Assembly: GCA_030645955.1 (NCBI GenBank)
Contig: JAUSMR010000039.1
Span: 1 to 16,518 of the forward strand
Direction: 5' to 3'
Source: Gallionella sp.
Lineage (GTDB): Bacteria > Pseudomonadota > Gammaproteobacteria > Burkholderiales > Gallionellaceae
DNA: 16,518 nt
The notes under the pieces were generated by a model. The model saw nothing but the letters and a program-made list of their open reading frames with translations, made no database searches and had not been told where the DNA came from. Position numbers and translations under genes: made by a program. Shown here piece after piece: positions 1-7,203 of this stretch. Position 1 is the stretch's first letter. Each line of letters begins with the position of its first letter.

Positions 1-492
1 CGCGGCAAGCTGGCCTTGTTCAAGCTGGACGACAAAACCGGGGTGATCGAGGCCCGCGCCGCTGAGGCGCTGATCAATGCCCACCGCAATCTGCTGAACG
101 AGGATGAACTGGTGATCGTCATGGGCAAGCAGCAGGTGGACCGTTTTTCCGGCGGCATGCAGCTGACCGTAACGCAGATTTGGGACCTGGACCAGGCGCG
201 TTGTCGCTTCGGCAAATTCTTGCGCGTGGCGGTGAGCTCAAACGGCGGCGGCAAGGCCCCTGATGTGGCCCGCATGGTCAAGGAATATCCGGCCCAGCGT
301 GAGGTGACGGAGCAGGGCGAAGTGCTGCGGGGCATGAGCGTGCGCTTGGCGGTGGCGTGTCAGGGCGAGGCGGGCGCCGCTTCGGCCGAACTGCAGCTGG
401 GCGAGGCGTTCAAGTTTTTCCCGACCAATGCGGCCCTGGCTGGCTGGCGGGTGCAGGCAGATCAGGGTAAAGCTGCCATCGTTTATGAGTGA
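1..492 (+). CDS. dnaE: DNA polymerase III subunit alpha, C-terminal end (partial)
   Basis: This is the last 163 codons of the replicative polymerase catalytic subunit. The frame is open from base 1 and stops with TGA at 490-492; the true start lies left of the window. The visible part resembles the C-terminal OB-fold and tail of betaproteobacterial DnaE: a strand-rich stretch with 'DKTGVIEARAAEAL' and 'ELVIVMGKQQVDRFSGG', then a final domain ending 'FFPTNAALAGWRV...AAIVYE'. In the family this region contacts single-stranded DNA and the tau subunit of the clamp loader; the polymerase and PHP domains are not in view. The gene converges on tolA across a 148-base gap. Identity rests on the overall look of the tail rather than on catalytic residues, but the match to family C-termini is strong. 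Confidence 0.9.
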   Translation, partial: RGKLALFKLDDKTGVIEARAAEALINAHRNLLNEDELVIVMGKQQVDRFSGGMQLTVTQIWDLDQARCRFGKFLRVAVSSNGGGKAPDVARMVKEYPAQREVTEQGEVLRGMSVRLAVACQGEAGAASAELQLGEAFKFFPTNAALAGWRVQADQGKAAIVYE

Positions 493-548
493 AATTTGGC
501 TCTAGCCGGCGTTGAATATGCGTTAGTAGCTATTAATATAGTAGCGTA
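493..548. repeat. AT-rich intergenic sequence resembling a Comamonadaceae dispersed repeat
   Basis: Directly after the dnaE stop there is a stretch with 'aaatttggctctagcc' (492-507), then 'gaatatgcg' and 'tagtagctattaatatagta' (524-543), in which TAGTAGC occurs twice (524-530 and 539-545). I recognise this arrangement (a TTTGGC-CTCTAGCC block, an ATATGCGC-like block, then a GCTATTAATTTNGTAGC-like block) from intergenic regions of many Comamonadaceae genomes. That is recall, not a search. No coding potential is seen. It may add to transcript 3'-end structure, but there is no clear intrinsic terminator. Confidence 0.4.
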
Positions 549-568
549 TCTATCTTGCATTCCAAGGC

Positions 569-624
569 TGTCATTGCGGGCTTGTCCCGCAATCCATGGA
601 TCCCGGATCAAGTCCGGGATGACA
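569..624. repeat. REP-like double-hairpin palindromic element between convergent genes
   Basis: The element is bounded by TGTCAT (569-574) and its inverted partner ATGACA (619-624). It holds two perfect 8-bp hairpins: ATTGCGGG (573-580) with CCCGCAAT (586-593) around the loop CTTGT, and ATCCCGGA (600-607) with TCCGGGAT (613-620) around the loop TCAAG. The palindrome CCATGG (594-599) lies between them. Sequences of this 'TCATTGCGGGCTTGTCCCGC...CCGGATCAAGTCCGGGATGACA' type are widely dispersed in proteobacterial genomes (known from experience; not searched here). It ends 16 bases from the tolA stop and 76 bases past the dnaE stop, so it could fold in either transcript and act as a bidirectional 3'-end or processing structure. 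There is no T-tract, so it is not a classical intrinsic terminator. Confidence 0.75.
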
Positions 625-640
625 AGCCGGGTGAACTGGT

Positions 641-1573
641 TCAAAGGCTGACGTTCAACTCCAGCCCTTCGCTCAGAACTTTTTCTGGAATTCTTCCATC
701 CACGTCCCGTGGCAGCATGTCCATTTTGTCAATCGCCCTTAGCACTGCTTCATCCCATGCCTTGTTGCCGCTGGGTGTGACTATTCTGCGGTTCAAAATG
801 GTGCCGCTGGTGCCCACCCGTACCACGACCTTTACAGTCGGATTACCTGCGCTGGAATCCGTGAAAGTTGTATTTGACTTGATCCGTTCAGCAATTCGCC
901 CGGCGTAACCTGCGGACGGTCCCGATGATTTTTGGGCCGTGCCGGTTGAGCTGGGCGCGCCTGTGGCACCTGCGAGCTCGGCCATGTGCTTGATGTTTTC
1001 CTGGCGCTGTGCTTCCAGTTTTTTGGTATCCAGCTGGGCCTGGACTGCTTCTTTGCGCTTGCTCTCCTGGTCGGTCTTCTTCTTGTCATCAGCCGCTTTT
1101 TTGTCCAGCTCGCGCTTTGCCAGCAATTTTTCCTCCTTCAATTTTTCCTGTTCGAGCTTCTCCTGCTTGAGCTTCTCCTGCTTGAGCTTTGCCAGGCGCT
1201 GCTTCTCCAGCTCATCCTGCTTTTCCTTTTTCAGTCGCAGTTTTTCACGCTCAAGGGCAATGTCGGCGTCGGGCAGCTTGGGCTGGGCTTGCGGCGGCGG
1301 TGGGGTGGGCTTGGGAGCCGGCTTGACGGCCGCTGGCTTCTGTGTTTCAGGTGGCTCAGGCGGTACTTCAACCAGCTTGGGGGCGGCTTGTTGCGGTGTG
1401 GCCGACCACAATTCCGCCTCGGCGGTGACGGTCACCGCCTCGCGTTTCCAGTGCACGCCCCAGGTCAGGGCCGCCAGCAAAAAAATGTGGGCCAGCACGG
1501 CCAGCCCGAGCGCCCGCATCAGGCCCGGGGTGGGCGGCGGCGCGAATTCAAGGCGGTCGGTCGCAGCGTGCAT
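641..1573 (-). CDS. tolA: Tol-Pal system protein TolA
   Basis: Inner-membrane anchored protein that spans the periplasm and links the TolQR motor to TolB-Pal at the outer membrane. The 310-residue product has the TolA layout: a short cytoplasmic N-terminus, one membrane helix (about 18-40), a proline-rich linker (about 62-102), a long Lys/Glu/Gln-rich helical stretch (about 107-190) containing KLKQE-type pentapeptide repeats, a Ser/Gly/Thr-rich linker, and a C-terminal TolA/TonB-C-like domain (about 222-308) with 'VKVVVRVGTSGTI' and 'AWDEAVLRAIDKM'. The ATG lies 9 bases after the tolR stop with GAGG (1580-1583) six bases upstream. It is shorter than E. coli TolA (about 420 residues), mainly in the helical arm. 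It is last in the run; tolB and pal do not follow. A TonB-family energy transducer is the alternative, but tolQ-tolR next door favours TolA. Confidence 0.9.
   Translation of the reverse strand: MHAATDRLEFAPPPTPGLMRALGLAVLAHIFLLAALTWGVHWKREAVTVTAEAELWSATPQQAAPKLVEVPPEPPETQKPAAVKPAPKPTPPPPQAQPKLPDADIALEREKLRLKKEKQDELEKQRLAKLKQEKLKQEKLEQEKLKEEKLLAKRELDKKAADDKKKTDQESKRKEAVQAQLDTKKLEAQRQENIKHMAELAGATGAPSSTGTAQKSSGPSAGYAGRIAERIKSNTTFTDSSAGNPTVKVVVRVGTSGTILNRRIVTPSGNKAWDEAVLRAIDKMDMLPRDVDGRIPEKVLSEGLELNVSL
1124..1189 (-). repeat. 15-bp in-frame tandem repeat in tolA
   Basis: Read on the plus strand, the units are CAATTTTTCCTCCTT (1124-1138), CAATTTTTCCTGTTC (1139-1153), GAGCTTCTCCTGCTT (1154-1168), an identical copy (1169-1183), and a partial GAGCTT (1184-1189). 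Two adjacent copies are perfect. On the coding strand they give the (K/E)(Q/E)EKL pentapeptides of the helical arm around residues 129-150 of TolA. Copy-number change would alter arm length without a frameshift. Confidence 0.85.
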
Positions 1574-1582
1574 GCTCCGCCT

Positions 1583-2002
1583 CTAATTCGCCAGTTGTAC
1601 GGACAAGCCCACGCGCTGCACGCCCTCGCGTTGCAGTTTGTCCATGACCTTGACGACGGTCTCGTACTTGATGTTTTTGTCCGCGCTGATGACCACGGCA
1701 GAGTTGGTCACGCCAGTTTGGGCTTTCTTGACCGCACTGGCGATGTCCTTGAGCCCCAGGGAGGTGGACTTTTCCTGGATTTTCATCTCGATCGAGTCTT
1801 CCTTGCCAATGACGATCTGAATCACCTGGTCAGGTTGCTTGGCGGCCTTGCCCACGCTGGGTAAATCGATCATGCTGGGCGTGATGAGCGGAGCCGTCAC
1901 CATGAAGATGATCAGCAGCACCAGCATCACGTCGATAAACGGCACCATGTTGATCTCGTTGATGGTGCGGCGTCCGCGTCCGCGGCTCACTAAAGATGCC
2001 AT
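1583..2002 (-). CDS. tolR: Tol-Pal system protein TolR (ExbD/TolR family)
   Basis: Periplasmic regulator of the TolQ proton channel. The 139-residue product has a short basic N-terminus (SRGRGRRTINEINM), then 'VPFIDVMLVLLIIFMV' with the membrane aspartate that E. coli TolR and ExbD use in proton transfer, and a periplasmic ExbD-type domain ending near 'LQREGVQRVGLSVQLAN'. I chose the ATG at 2000-2002 because GGGAG lies seven bases upstream; a TTG two codons earlier is open but less likely. It starts 15 bases after the tolQ stop and ends 9 bases before tolA. The length is typical of the family (about 140). With tolQ and tolA on either side, ExbD of a TonB system is unlikely. Confidence 0.93.
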   Translation of the reverse strand: MASLVSRGRGRRTINEINMVPFIDVMLVLLIIFMVTAPLITPSMIDLPSVGKAAKQPDQVIQIVIGKEDSIEMKIQEKSTSLGLKDIASAVKKAQTGVTNSAVVISADKNIKYETVVKVMDKLQREGVQRVGLSVQLAN

Positions 2003-2009
2003 CGTCAAA

Positions 2010-2014
2010 CTCCC
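2010..2014 (-). promoter_or_regulatory. Ribosome binding site that decides the tolR start
   Basis: The minus strand reads GGGAG here, seven bases before the ATG at 2000-2002. This is a good Shine-Dalgarno match and favours that ATG over the in-frame TTG at 2006-2008, which would lie almost on top of it. Confidence 0.7.
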
Positions 2015-2017
2015 TGT

Positions 2018-2710
2018 CTAATGCCCGGAGGCCGACTGCGCGCCGACATTGCGCTGCAGGATGTTGGAGAACTCTTCGATAAAGGTTTCCAGCCGGATGG
2101 AGATGCGGTCAATATCCCGGGCAAACCGGTTATAGGCCACCACCGCCGGGATGGCGGCAAACAGGCCAATCGCGGTTGCCACCAGTGCCTCGGCAATGCC
2201 GGGGGCGACCGTGGAGAGCGTGACCGTCTGCAATGACGCCAGCCCGGTAAAGGCATGCATGATGCCCCACACGGTGCCGAACAGGCCGACGTAGGGCGAG
2301 ACCGAACCCACCGAGGCCAGGAACGACAAATTGGTTTCCACCACATCCATCTCGCGCTGAAAGCTGGCCCGCATGGCCCGGCGCGCGCCGTCCATCAGGG
2401 TGCTGGCATCGATGATTTTTCTCTCGTGCAGCTTCTGGTACTCACGCATGCCACTGGCAAAAATGCGTTCCATCGGTCCCGAATGGCGGGCGTTTTTGGC
2501 GGCGGCGCCAAACAGGTCATTCAAGCTGGTGCCGGACCAGAAATCGCGCTCAAAGCCATCGTTGAGCGATTTCACCCGCTTCAAGGCAAATAGTTTGCGA
2601 AAAATGGCAGCCCAGCTGGACACGGAGATAACCACCAGCAACAACATTACCAATTGCACGACCGCGCTGGCGTTGAGCACCAGATGCAGGATCGACAGGT
2701 CTTGATTCAT
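2018..2710 (-). CDS. tolQ: Tol-Pal system protein TolQ (MotA/TolQ/ExbB proton channel)
   Basis: Inner-membrane proton channel subunit that powers TolA. The 230-residue product, the usual TolQ length, has three membrane helices (about 14-38, 128-155 and 168-195) with the large cytoplasmic loop between helices 1 and 2. The family signature 'SPYVGLFGTVWGIMHAF' (about 138-154) carries Thr146, and 'GIAEALVATAIGLFAAIPAV' carries Thr179; these match the channel-lining threonines (T145 and T178) of E. coli TolQ. The start overlaps the ybgC stop in an ATGA (2707-2710), which supports translational coupling and fixes the start. Amphipathic C-terminal residues follow helix 3, as expected. Confidence 0.96.
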   Translation of the reverse strand: MNQDLSILHLVLNASAVVQLVMLLLVVISVSSWAAIFRKLFALKRVKSLNDGFERDFWSGTSLNDLFGAAAKNARHSGPMERIFASGMREYQKLHERKIIDASTLMDGARRAMRASFQREMDVVETNLSFLASVGSVSPYVGLFGTVWGIMHAFTGLASLQTVTLSTVAPGIAEALVATAIGLFAAIPAVVAYNRFARDIDRISIRLETFIEEFSNILQRNVGAQSASGH

Positions 2711-3135
2711 TTCAGAGTTTCCAATAGGGTTAGCGGGATTCTTGCGGGCTTGTAGGTGCTTGCATCCACCCAGCCGATGCGGATGGTAGCTTCACACAAC
2801 AGGCTAAGTTCTGCCTGTGTCTTCAGGAATGCCTGTTGCCGTATTGTCATGGATGCGCGCCCGGCGTCCAGCGGCCTGGCTGTAACAAAAAGTTCATCGT
2901 CCAGGCGGGCTGGCTTGTGATAGCGGATCGTGCTGTCGCTCACCACAAACATGCCGCCGGTGCTGTCACGCAGCGCGCGTTGTTCAATGCCCAAAGAGCG
3001 CAGCCACTCGGTGCGGGCGCGCTCGAAAAACTTCAGGTAGTTGGCATAAAACACGATGCCTCCAGCATCCGTGTCCTCCCAGTACACCCGCACCGGCCAT
3101 GAAAATGTCCGTGCGGCTGGAACGGAGCCGGTCAT
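2707..3135 (-). CDS. ybgC: Tol-Pal system-associated acyl-CoA thioesterase YbgC
   Basis: Hotdog-fold thioesterase of the 4-hydroxybenzoyl-CoA thioesterase/YbgC family, cytoplasmic, 142 residues, near the usual length. The N-terminal signature 'YWEDTDAGGIVFYANYLKFF' (about 19-38) holds Asp23, which aligns with the catalytic aspartate of the 4-HBT family. In E. coli YbgC acts on acyl-CoA and is linked to phospholipid metabolism; its exact link to Tol-Pal is unsettled. Here it is the first gene of the canonical ybgC-tolQ-tolR-tolA order. Both ends are ATGA overlaps, with the upstream aminotransferase (3132-3135) and with tolQ (2707-2710), so it is almost certainly translated from the same mRNA as both. 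Confidence 0.93.
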   Translation of the reverse strand: MTGSVPAARTFSWPVRVYWEDTDAGGIVFYANYLKFFERARTEWLRSLGIEQRALRDSTGGMFVVSDSTIRYHKPARLDDELFVTARPLDAGRASMTIRQQAFLKTQAELSLLCEATIRIGWVDASTYKPARIPLTLLETLK

Positions 3136-4316
3136 GAAAGCAAGGCCTTCAATCGTTCGATGGCTTGCTGCAACTGCGGCATTGAGCTGGCCGTGGAGAA
3201 ACGGATGAAGTTGTGTGTTTCGGCCGTGCCAAAGTCGCGCCCCGGCGTGACGGCCACATGGGCTCGATTCATGAGCTCAAAGGAAAGATCCCAGCTGTCC
3301 TTGATCTTTAGATGGGCGCAGGCCGCTGAGCAGTCAGCCCAGGCGTAAAAAGCGCCGTCGGGCATCACCGGCACGCGCAAACCCAGGGCATTGAGTGCCG
3401 GAATAAAGTAGTCACGCCGGGCCTTGAATTCGGCGCGCCGACGCTCGTATTCGGCAATGCTGTCCGCCTCAAAGCAGGCCAGCGCGGCGTATTGCGAAAT
3501 CGTGCTGGGGCAGATATACAGGTTTTGGGCCAGGCGCTCGATGACGGGCACGATGCGTTCAGGCACCACCATCCAGCCCAGCCGCCAGCCGGTCATGTTG
3601 AAGTATTTGCTGAAACTGTTGATGCTGATGATGTTGTCATCCAGCGCCAGCGCGGTCTGACCATATTGCGCGTCATAGCTCAGGCCGAGGTAGATCTCAT
3701 CGACCAACGTGATGCCGCCTTTGTGGCTGACGACCTCCTGAATGCGGCGCAGCTCGTCCGGGTGAATGGATGTACCGGTAGGGTTGGAGGGCGAGGCGAG
3801 CAGAACGCCTCTGGTTTTCTCGCCCCACGCGGCCTGCACCTTGTCAGCGCTGAGCTGAAAGCGCTCGGTCGCCGTGGTCGGGATCAGCATCGCCGTGCCA
3901 TCCGCTGCGCTCACAAAGTGCCGGTTGCACGGGTAGCTGGGGTCGGGCATGAGAATCTCGTCCCCCGATTCGATCAGGGCCAGACAGGCCAGTTGCAAAG
4001 CAGCGGATGCGCCGGCCGTGACGACGATGCGGCTAGCAGGCACTGTGACGTTAAAACGCTGCATGTACCAGTCGCTGATACGCTCACGCAGTGCCGGCAT
4101 GCCGGTCGCCTGGGTGTAGTGCGTCAAGCCGTCGCGCACGGCTTTGCAGGCGGCTTCCTGTACCCGCGGTGGGGCAGTAAAGTCTGGCTCGCCAATGTTC
4201 AGGAAGATCATGGGCGACGCGGTGTGCGCAACCTCCTGGGCCAGCGCGGAGGCCGCCTTGGCCACCTCCATCACATAAAACGGCTCAATGCGCTGCGCAC
4301 GACCGGAAATTTTCAT
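3132..4316 (-). CDS. PLP-dependent aminotransferase, class I/II
   Basis: Fold-type I aminotransferase of 394 residues, cytoplasmic. Visible elements, in order: '[10 protein letters not shown]' near 41-50, the glycine-turn '[11 protein letters not shown]' (100-110), '[10 protein letters not shown]' (125-134), 'SNPTG' with the PLP-contacting Asn178, '[10 protein letters not shown]' with Asp206 and Tyr209, the Schiff-base Lys237 in '[18 protein letters not shown]', Arg245, and a C-terminal substrate-carboxylate arginine in 'HNFIRFS'. All catalytic positions are present. It belongs to the broad aspartate/aromatic/alanine aminotransferase group; the substrate cannot be read from sequence. It sits between nusB and ybgC with ATGA overlaps at both ends (4313-4316 and 3132-3135), so it is co-translated with both, although neither neighbour needs a transaminase. 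Confidence 0.93.
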   Translation of the reverse strand: MKISGRAQRIEPFYVMEVAKAASALAQEVAHTASPMIFLNIGEPDFTAPPRVQEAACKAVRDGLTHYTQATGMPALRERISDWYMQRFNVTVPASRIVVTAGASAALQLACLALIESGDEILMPDPSYPCNRHFVSAADGTAMLIPTTATERFQLSADKVQAAWGEKTRGVLLASPSNPTGTSIHPDELRRIQEVVSHKGGITLVDEIYLGLSYDAQYGQTALALDDNIISINSFSKYFNMTGWRLGWMVVPERIVPVIERLAQNLYICPSTISQYAALACFEADSIAEYERRRAEFKARRDYFIPALNALGLRVPVMPDGAFYAWADCSAACAHLKIKDSWDLSFELMNRAHVAVTPGRDFGTAETHNFIRFSTASSMPQLQQAIERLKALLS

Positions 4317-4846
4317 GAGCGGGATTTGCCCCGGTCTGCGGCCACTTCGGCGGCACGCAGGCTTGGCGCCAGCCCGTTGAGCACGGCGTTAACGTATTTG
4401 TGACCGTCCGTGCCGCCAAACTCCTTGGCCAGCTCAACGCATTCATTCAGCACCACGCGCCACGGCACGTCCAGGCAGTGCTTGAACTCGTAAGCGCCGA
4501 TCCACATGACGGCGTGCTCAACCGGTGAAATCTCCGCGAGTTTGCGGTCCAGCAGGGGCAGGAGCAGGGCGTCCAATTCAAGCGCTTGTTCGGTGCAGCC
4601 ATGCAGCAAAGCATCGAAGTGCACCGAGTCTGATTTTGAGAATCCCGCCAGATCCCGGGTGAAAGCATCAATGTCGGCTACGGCGTTCTTGCCTACCAGG
4701 GTTTGGTACAGCGCCTGCAACGCAAATTCGCGGGCGCGCGAACGCTCCGACTTGCTGCCGGCCTTGCGGGCGCCGGTGCTCGTTAGCCCGGTACGGGGCT
4801 GACGGGGCGGGCGGCTGCCCGCAGGTTTGGGACTCAGTTCATTCAT
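4313..4846 (-). CDS. nusB: Transcription antitermination factor NusB
   Basis: RNA-binding factor that with NusE (S10) recognises boxA in rRNA leaders and supports antitermination. The 177-residue product has a Pro/Arg/Lys-rich extension of about 33 residues before the NusB fold, which begins '[13 protein letters not shown]'. The core holds '[15 protein letters not shown]' and '[15 protein letters not shown]' then '[12 protein letters not shown]', typical of the all-helical domain. E. coli NusB is 139 residues, so the basic N-terminal tail is extra. I start it at the ATG 4844-4846, whose A is the last base of the ribH stop (TGATG); a TTG one codon earlier is also open. The ribH-nusB pairing is common in bacteria. 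The downstream overlap with the aminotransferase is ATGA. Confidence 0.94.
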   Translation of the reverse strand: MNELSPKPAGSRPPRQPRTGLTSTGARKAGSKSERSRAREFALQALYQTLVGKNAVADIDAFTRDLAGFSKSDSVHFDALLHGCTEQALELDALLLPLLDRKLAEISPVEHAVMWIGAYEFKHCLDVPWRVVLNECVELAKEFGGTDGHKYVNAVLNGLAPSLRAAEVAADRGKSRS

Positions 4847-5319
4847 CAAATTTCTTCCAACAGGTTGGCCATTTCTACGGCGACGCGGGCGGCATCACGC
4901 CCTTTTTCAGTTTTTCTGGCAATTGCCTGCTCCAGATTCTCGGTCGTGAGAATCGCGTTGGCGATGGGCAACTGGTAGTCGAGTGCGACCCGGCTCACGC
5001 CAGCGCCTGATTCATTCGCGACCAACTCAAAATGGTAGGTTTCGCCCCGAATAATGCACCCAATGGCCACCAGCGCGTCGTACTTCTGTTTCTCAGCCAT
5101 GGCCATCAGGGCCACGGGGATTTCCAGTGCGCCGGGCACCAGCACCCGGTCGATGTTCTTTTCCAGCACGCCGAGTGCGATCAACTCGGTTCTGCAGGCC
5201 TCTGCCAGTGCGTCGGTAATGGCTTCGTTAAAACGGGCCTGCACGATGCCAATGGTCAATTTCTTGCCATTCAAGCGGCTATCGGTGGAATCCAGTGATC
5301 CTTTGTCTGCGCCAAACAT
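4846..5319 (-). CDS. ribH: 6,7-dimethyl-8-ribityllumazine synthase (RibH)
   Basis: Condenses 5-amino-6-ribitylamino-uracil with 3,4-dihydroxy-2-butanone 4-phosphate to form lumazine, the penultimate riboflavin step, usually in an icosahedral or pentameric assembly. The 157-residue product carries '[15 protein letters not shown]' with the substrate-stacking Phe30, '[11 protein letters not shown]' (61-71), and '[18 protein letters not shown]' (87-104) with the catalytic His96. I chose the ATG at 5317-5319 because AAGGA lies six bases upstream and the reading starts 10 bases after the preceding stop. An in-frame ATG 11 codons earlier (5352) would overlap the RibBA-like gene by 23 bases and adds no conserved residues. 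It is followed by nusB with a one-base stop/start overlap. Confidence 0.95.
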   Translation of the reverse strand: MFGADKGSLDSTDSRLNGKKLTIGIVQARFNEAITDALAEACRTELIALGVLEKNIDRVLVPGALEIPVALMAMAEKQKYDALVAIGCIIRGETYHFELVANESGAGVSRVALDYQLPIANAILTTENLEQAIARKTEKGRDAARVAVEMANLLEEI

Positions 5320-5325
5320 GGTTTT

Positions 5326-5330
5326 TCCTT
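5326..5330 (-). promoter_or_regulatory. Ribosome binding site that decides the ribH start
   Basis: The minus strand reads AAGGA six bases before the ATG at 5317-5319, and its first base overlaps the stop codon of the preceding gene (5330-5332). It supports the shorter ribH reading over the ATG at 5350-5352. Confidence 0.7.
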
Positions 5331-6445
5331 TACTTCGTGACGTAGCCAGCAATTTCCAGGCCGTAGCCGGTCATGCTGGGCATACGGCGGGGGTTGCCCA
5401 TGAGGTTCATTTTGTGCACGCCGCATTCGCGCAGGATTTGCGCGCCAATGCCATAGCTGCGCAAGTCCATGCGACCGCGTTCCGGACCGTGGCTGGCGCG
5501 GGCGGTGCCGTCGATCTGCGCCAGCAATTGCTCGGCACTCTCGCCGCAATTGAGCAACACCACCACGCCCTGGCCTTCCGAGGCCACGCGCGCCAGGCTG
5601 GCATCCAGACTCCAGGAGTGCATGGCGCGGCCCACTTCCAGTGCATCCAGAATTGACAGCGGTTCGTGCACACGGGCCAGTACCGTGTCGCCGGGCGCCC
5701 ACTGGCCCTTGACCAGCGCCAGATGAACGCCATGGGCGGTCTTGTCTTTGAAGGCGTGGAGGGTGAATTCGCCAAAGGCGGTGTTGAGGGTGCGCGTGCC
5801 CACCTTTTCAACCAGCGACTCGACCCGGCTGCGGTGTGCGATCAGATCGGCAATCGTGCCAATCTTCAGGCCGTGCTGGGCCGCAAACAGTTGCAGGTCT
5901 GGCAGGCGCGCCATGGTGCCGTCGTCATTCATGATCTCGCAGATGACCGAAGCTGGCGAGCAGCCCGCCATGGCCGCCAGGTCGCAGCCGGCTTCGGTGT
6001 GGCCGGCGCGCATCAGCACGCCGCCTTCAACCGCCTGCAAGGGGAAGATATGGCCGGGCTGAACCAGGTCGTCAGCGGTGGCGTTCCTGGCGACGGCGGC
6101 TTGCACGGTGCGAGCGCGGTCTGCAGCAGAAATACCGGTCGTCACGCCTTCAGCGGCTTCAATGGAGACCGTGAACGCCGTCCCCTTTTTGTCGCCGTTG
6201 CGCAAAGCCATGGGCGGCAATTGCAGACGTTCGCAACGTTCGCGCGTGAGGGTCAGGCAAATCAGGCCGCGACCGAAACGCGCCATGAAGTTGATGGCGT
6301 CAGCCGTTACGTGGTCGGCCGCCAGCACCAGATCGCCTTCGTTCTCACGGTCTTCTTCGTCAACCAGAATCACCATGCGTCCGGCACGCATATCAGCCAC
6401 GATGTCTTCAACCGGAGAAATTGCCACAGGGGAGGGGGCGGTCAT
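5330..6445 (-). CDS. ribB: 3,4-dihydroxy-2-butanone 4-phosphate synthase fused to a degenerate GTP cyclohydrolase II-like domain (RibBA-like)
   Basis: The 371-residue product has the RibBA layout, but only the first half looks active. The N-terminal DHBP synthase domain (about 8-205) converts ribulose 5-phosphate to the four-carbon lumazine precursor; it keeps '[10 protein letters not shown]' (29-38), 'GHIFPL' (131-136) and 'RAGHTEA' with His149 and Glu151. The second half (about 208-371) aligns with GTP cyclohydrolase II at its ends, including '[20 protein letters not shown]'. Where RibA has 'RxHSxCxTGDxxxSxRCDCGxQL', however, this protein reads '[20 protein letters not shown]', with none of the three zinc cysteines, and the 'QEGRGIG' motif is replaced by 'LLNCGES'. 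It should therefore supply RibB activity only. Such RibB proteins with a non-catalytic RibA-like half ('RibBX') are known in proteobacteria. It lies 56 bases after ribE and 10 before ribH; the ribosome binding site is weak. Confidence 0.9.
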   Translation of the reverse strand: MTAPSPVAISPVEDIVADMRAGRMVILVDEEDRENEGDLVLAADHVTADAINFMARFGRGLICLTLTRERCERLQLPPMALRNGDKKGTAFTVSIEAAEGVTTGISAADRARTVQAAVARNATADDLVQPGHIFPLQAVEGGVLMRAGHTEAGCDLAAMAGCSPASVICEIMNDDGTMARLPDLQLFAAQHGLKIGTIADLIAHRSRVESLVEKVGTRTLNTAFGEFTLHAFKDKTAHGVHLALVKGQWAPGDTVLARVHEPLSILDALEVGRAMHSWSLDASLARVASEGQGVVVLLNCGESAEQLLAQIDGTARASHGPERGRMDLRSYGIGAQILRECGVHKMNLMGNPRRMPSMTGYGLEIAGYVTK

Positions 6446-6501
6446 GCGAATATCTTTCAGGGGGGTGATTGGGGAATGGGTGTTGCCAGAGCGGCGACGC
6501 G

Positions 6502-7146
6502 TTAGTGCGCAACCGGGCTAGGCTGCTGCGGGTCGGTGCTGAGCATTCGCTCGACATAGCGTGCGATCAAATCGATCTCTAAATTCACATGTGATCCAGG
6601 CTTAAGGGTTCCCAGCGCGGTATTTTCAACCGTGTGCGGGATTAAATTGATGCTGGTTTCACAGCCGGTCTCAAGATCCTGGATGCGGTTCACGGTCAGG
6701 CTGACGCCATTGACTGTAATCGACCCCTTGTAGGCGAGGTATTTGGCCAGTGCTTTGGGCGCCAGCACGCGCAGCTCCCAGCTTTCCCCGACCTGCGAAA
6801 AATGCGTCACTTCGCCGATGCCATCGACATGGCCGGACACCATGTGGCCGCCCAGACGGTCATTGGCGCGCAGGGCTTTTTCAAGGTTGATGGCGCCGGT
6901 TTGGCCCAACCCGGCTGTCTTGGCTAGCGATTCGGCGGAGATGTCGACCTTGAATTGGCGTTGTGACACGTCAAGCTCTGTCACGGTCATGCAGGCTCCG
7001 TTCAGGGCAATGCTGTCGCCCAAACCCACGTCGTCCAGATAGGCGGGTGGGCACGCAATGGTGAGGCGCTTGCCATGTGTTGAAGAGCTGCCGAGGGCGT
7101 TGGCGGCGACGATGCGCCCCATGCCGGTGATGATTCCAGTAAACAT
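6502..7146 (-). CDS. ribE: Riboflavin synthase, alpha subunit
   Basis: Dismutates two molecules of 6,7-dimethyl-8-ribityllumazine to riboflavin and the pyrimidine precursor, the last pathway step. The 214-residue product shows the duplicated lumazine-binding barrels: '[12 protein letters not shown]' at the start, 'NGACMTV' (49-55) in the first repeat, the linker signature '[13 protein letters not shown]' (99-111), and 'NGVSLTVN' (146-153) in the second repeat. I start at the ATG 7144-7146, since almost all family members begin MFTGI; an in-frame ATG 19 codons upstream (7203) gives a non-conserved extension. The 57-base gap after ribD contains a TTGACA (7198-7203, minus strand) without a matching -10 box and a small hairpin (TCCAG 7174-7178 with CTGGA 7183-7187). 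No FMN riboswitch is present. The symbol ribC is used for the same enzyme in some species. Confidence 0.95.
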   Translation of the reverse strand: MFTGIITGMGRIVAANALGSSSTHGKRLTIACPPAYLDDVGLGDSIALNGACMTVTELDVSQRQFKVDISAESLAKTAGLGQTGAINLEKALRANDRLGGHMVSGHVDGIGEVTHFSQVGESWELRVLAPKALAKYLAYKGSITVNGVSLTVNRIQDLETGCETSINLIPHTVENTALGTLKPGSHVNLEIDLIARYVERMLSTDPQQPSPVAH

Positions 7147-7203
7147 GGCGCGTATTTTCGCAGGGAATGAGACTCCAGCTGACTGGAACCCCAAACTTGT
7201 CAA

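Noticed and set aside
555..908. Plus-strand open frame beginning in the palindromic element
   Set aside because: Its first residues are the translated repeat ('VIAGLSRNPWIPDQVRDD'), a common false gene call, and the rest is antisense to tolA.
986..1864. Long plus-strand open frame of 292 codons opposite tolA and tolR
   Set aside because: It is the antisense shadow of the Lys/Glu-rich tolA repeats, which read as Leu/Phe-rich in this frame. There is no ribosome binding site or family resemblance, and the minus-strand genes are certain.
3492..4403. Plus-strand open frame of 303 codons opposite the aminotransferase
   Set aside because: Typical high-G+C antisense shadow; the opposite strand has every catalytic residue of an aminotransferase.
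6456..6482. G-rich plus-strand run before the RibBA-like gene as a G-quadruplex
   Set aside because: Only three clearly separate G tracts are present, and the mRNA carries the C-rich strand; too weak to call.
5666..6505. Plus-strand open frame of 279 codons opposite the RibBA-like gene
   Set aside because: Antisense shadow with low-complexity Ala/Gly/Arg/His content and no recognisable domain.
7165..7203. TTGACA (7198-7203, minus strand) upstream of ribE as a promoter
   Set aside because: At 17 bases spacing there is no TATAAT-like -10 (AGCTGG). The hexamer starts within the ribD stop region and may be chance.
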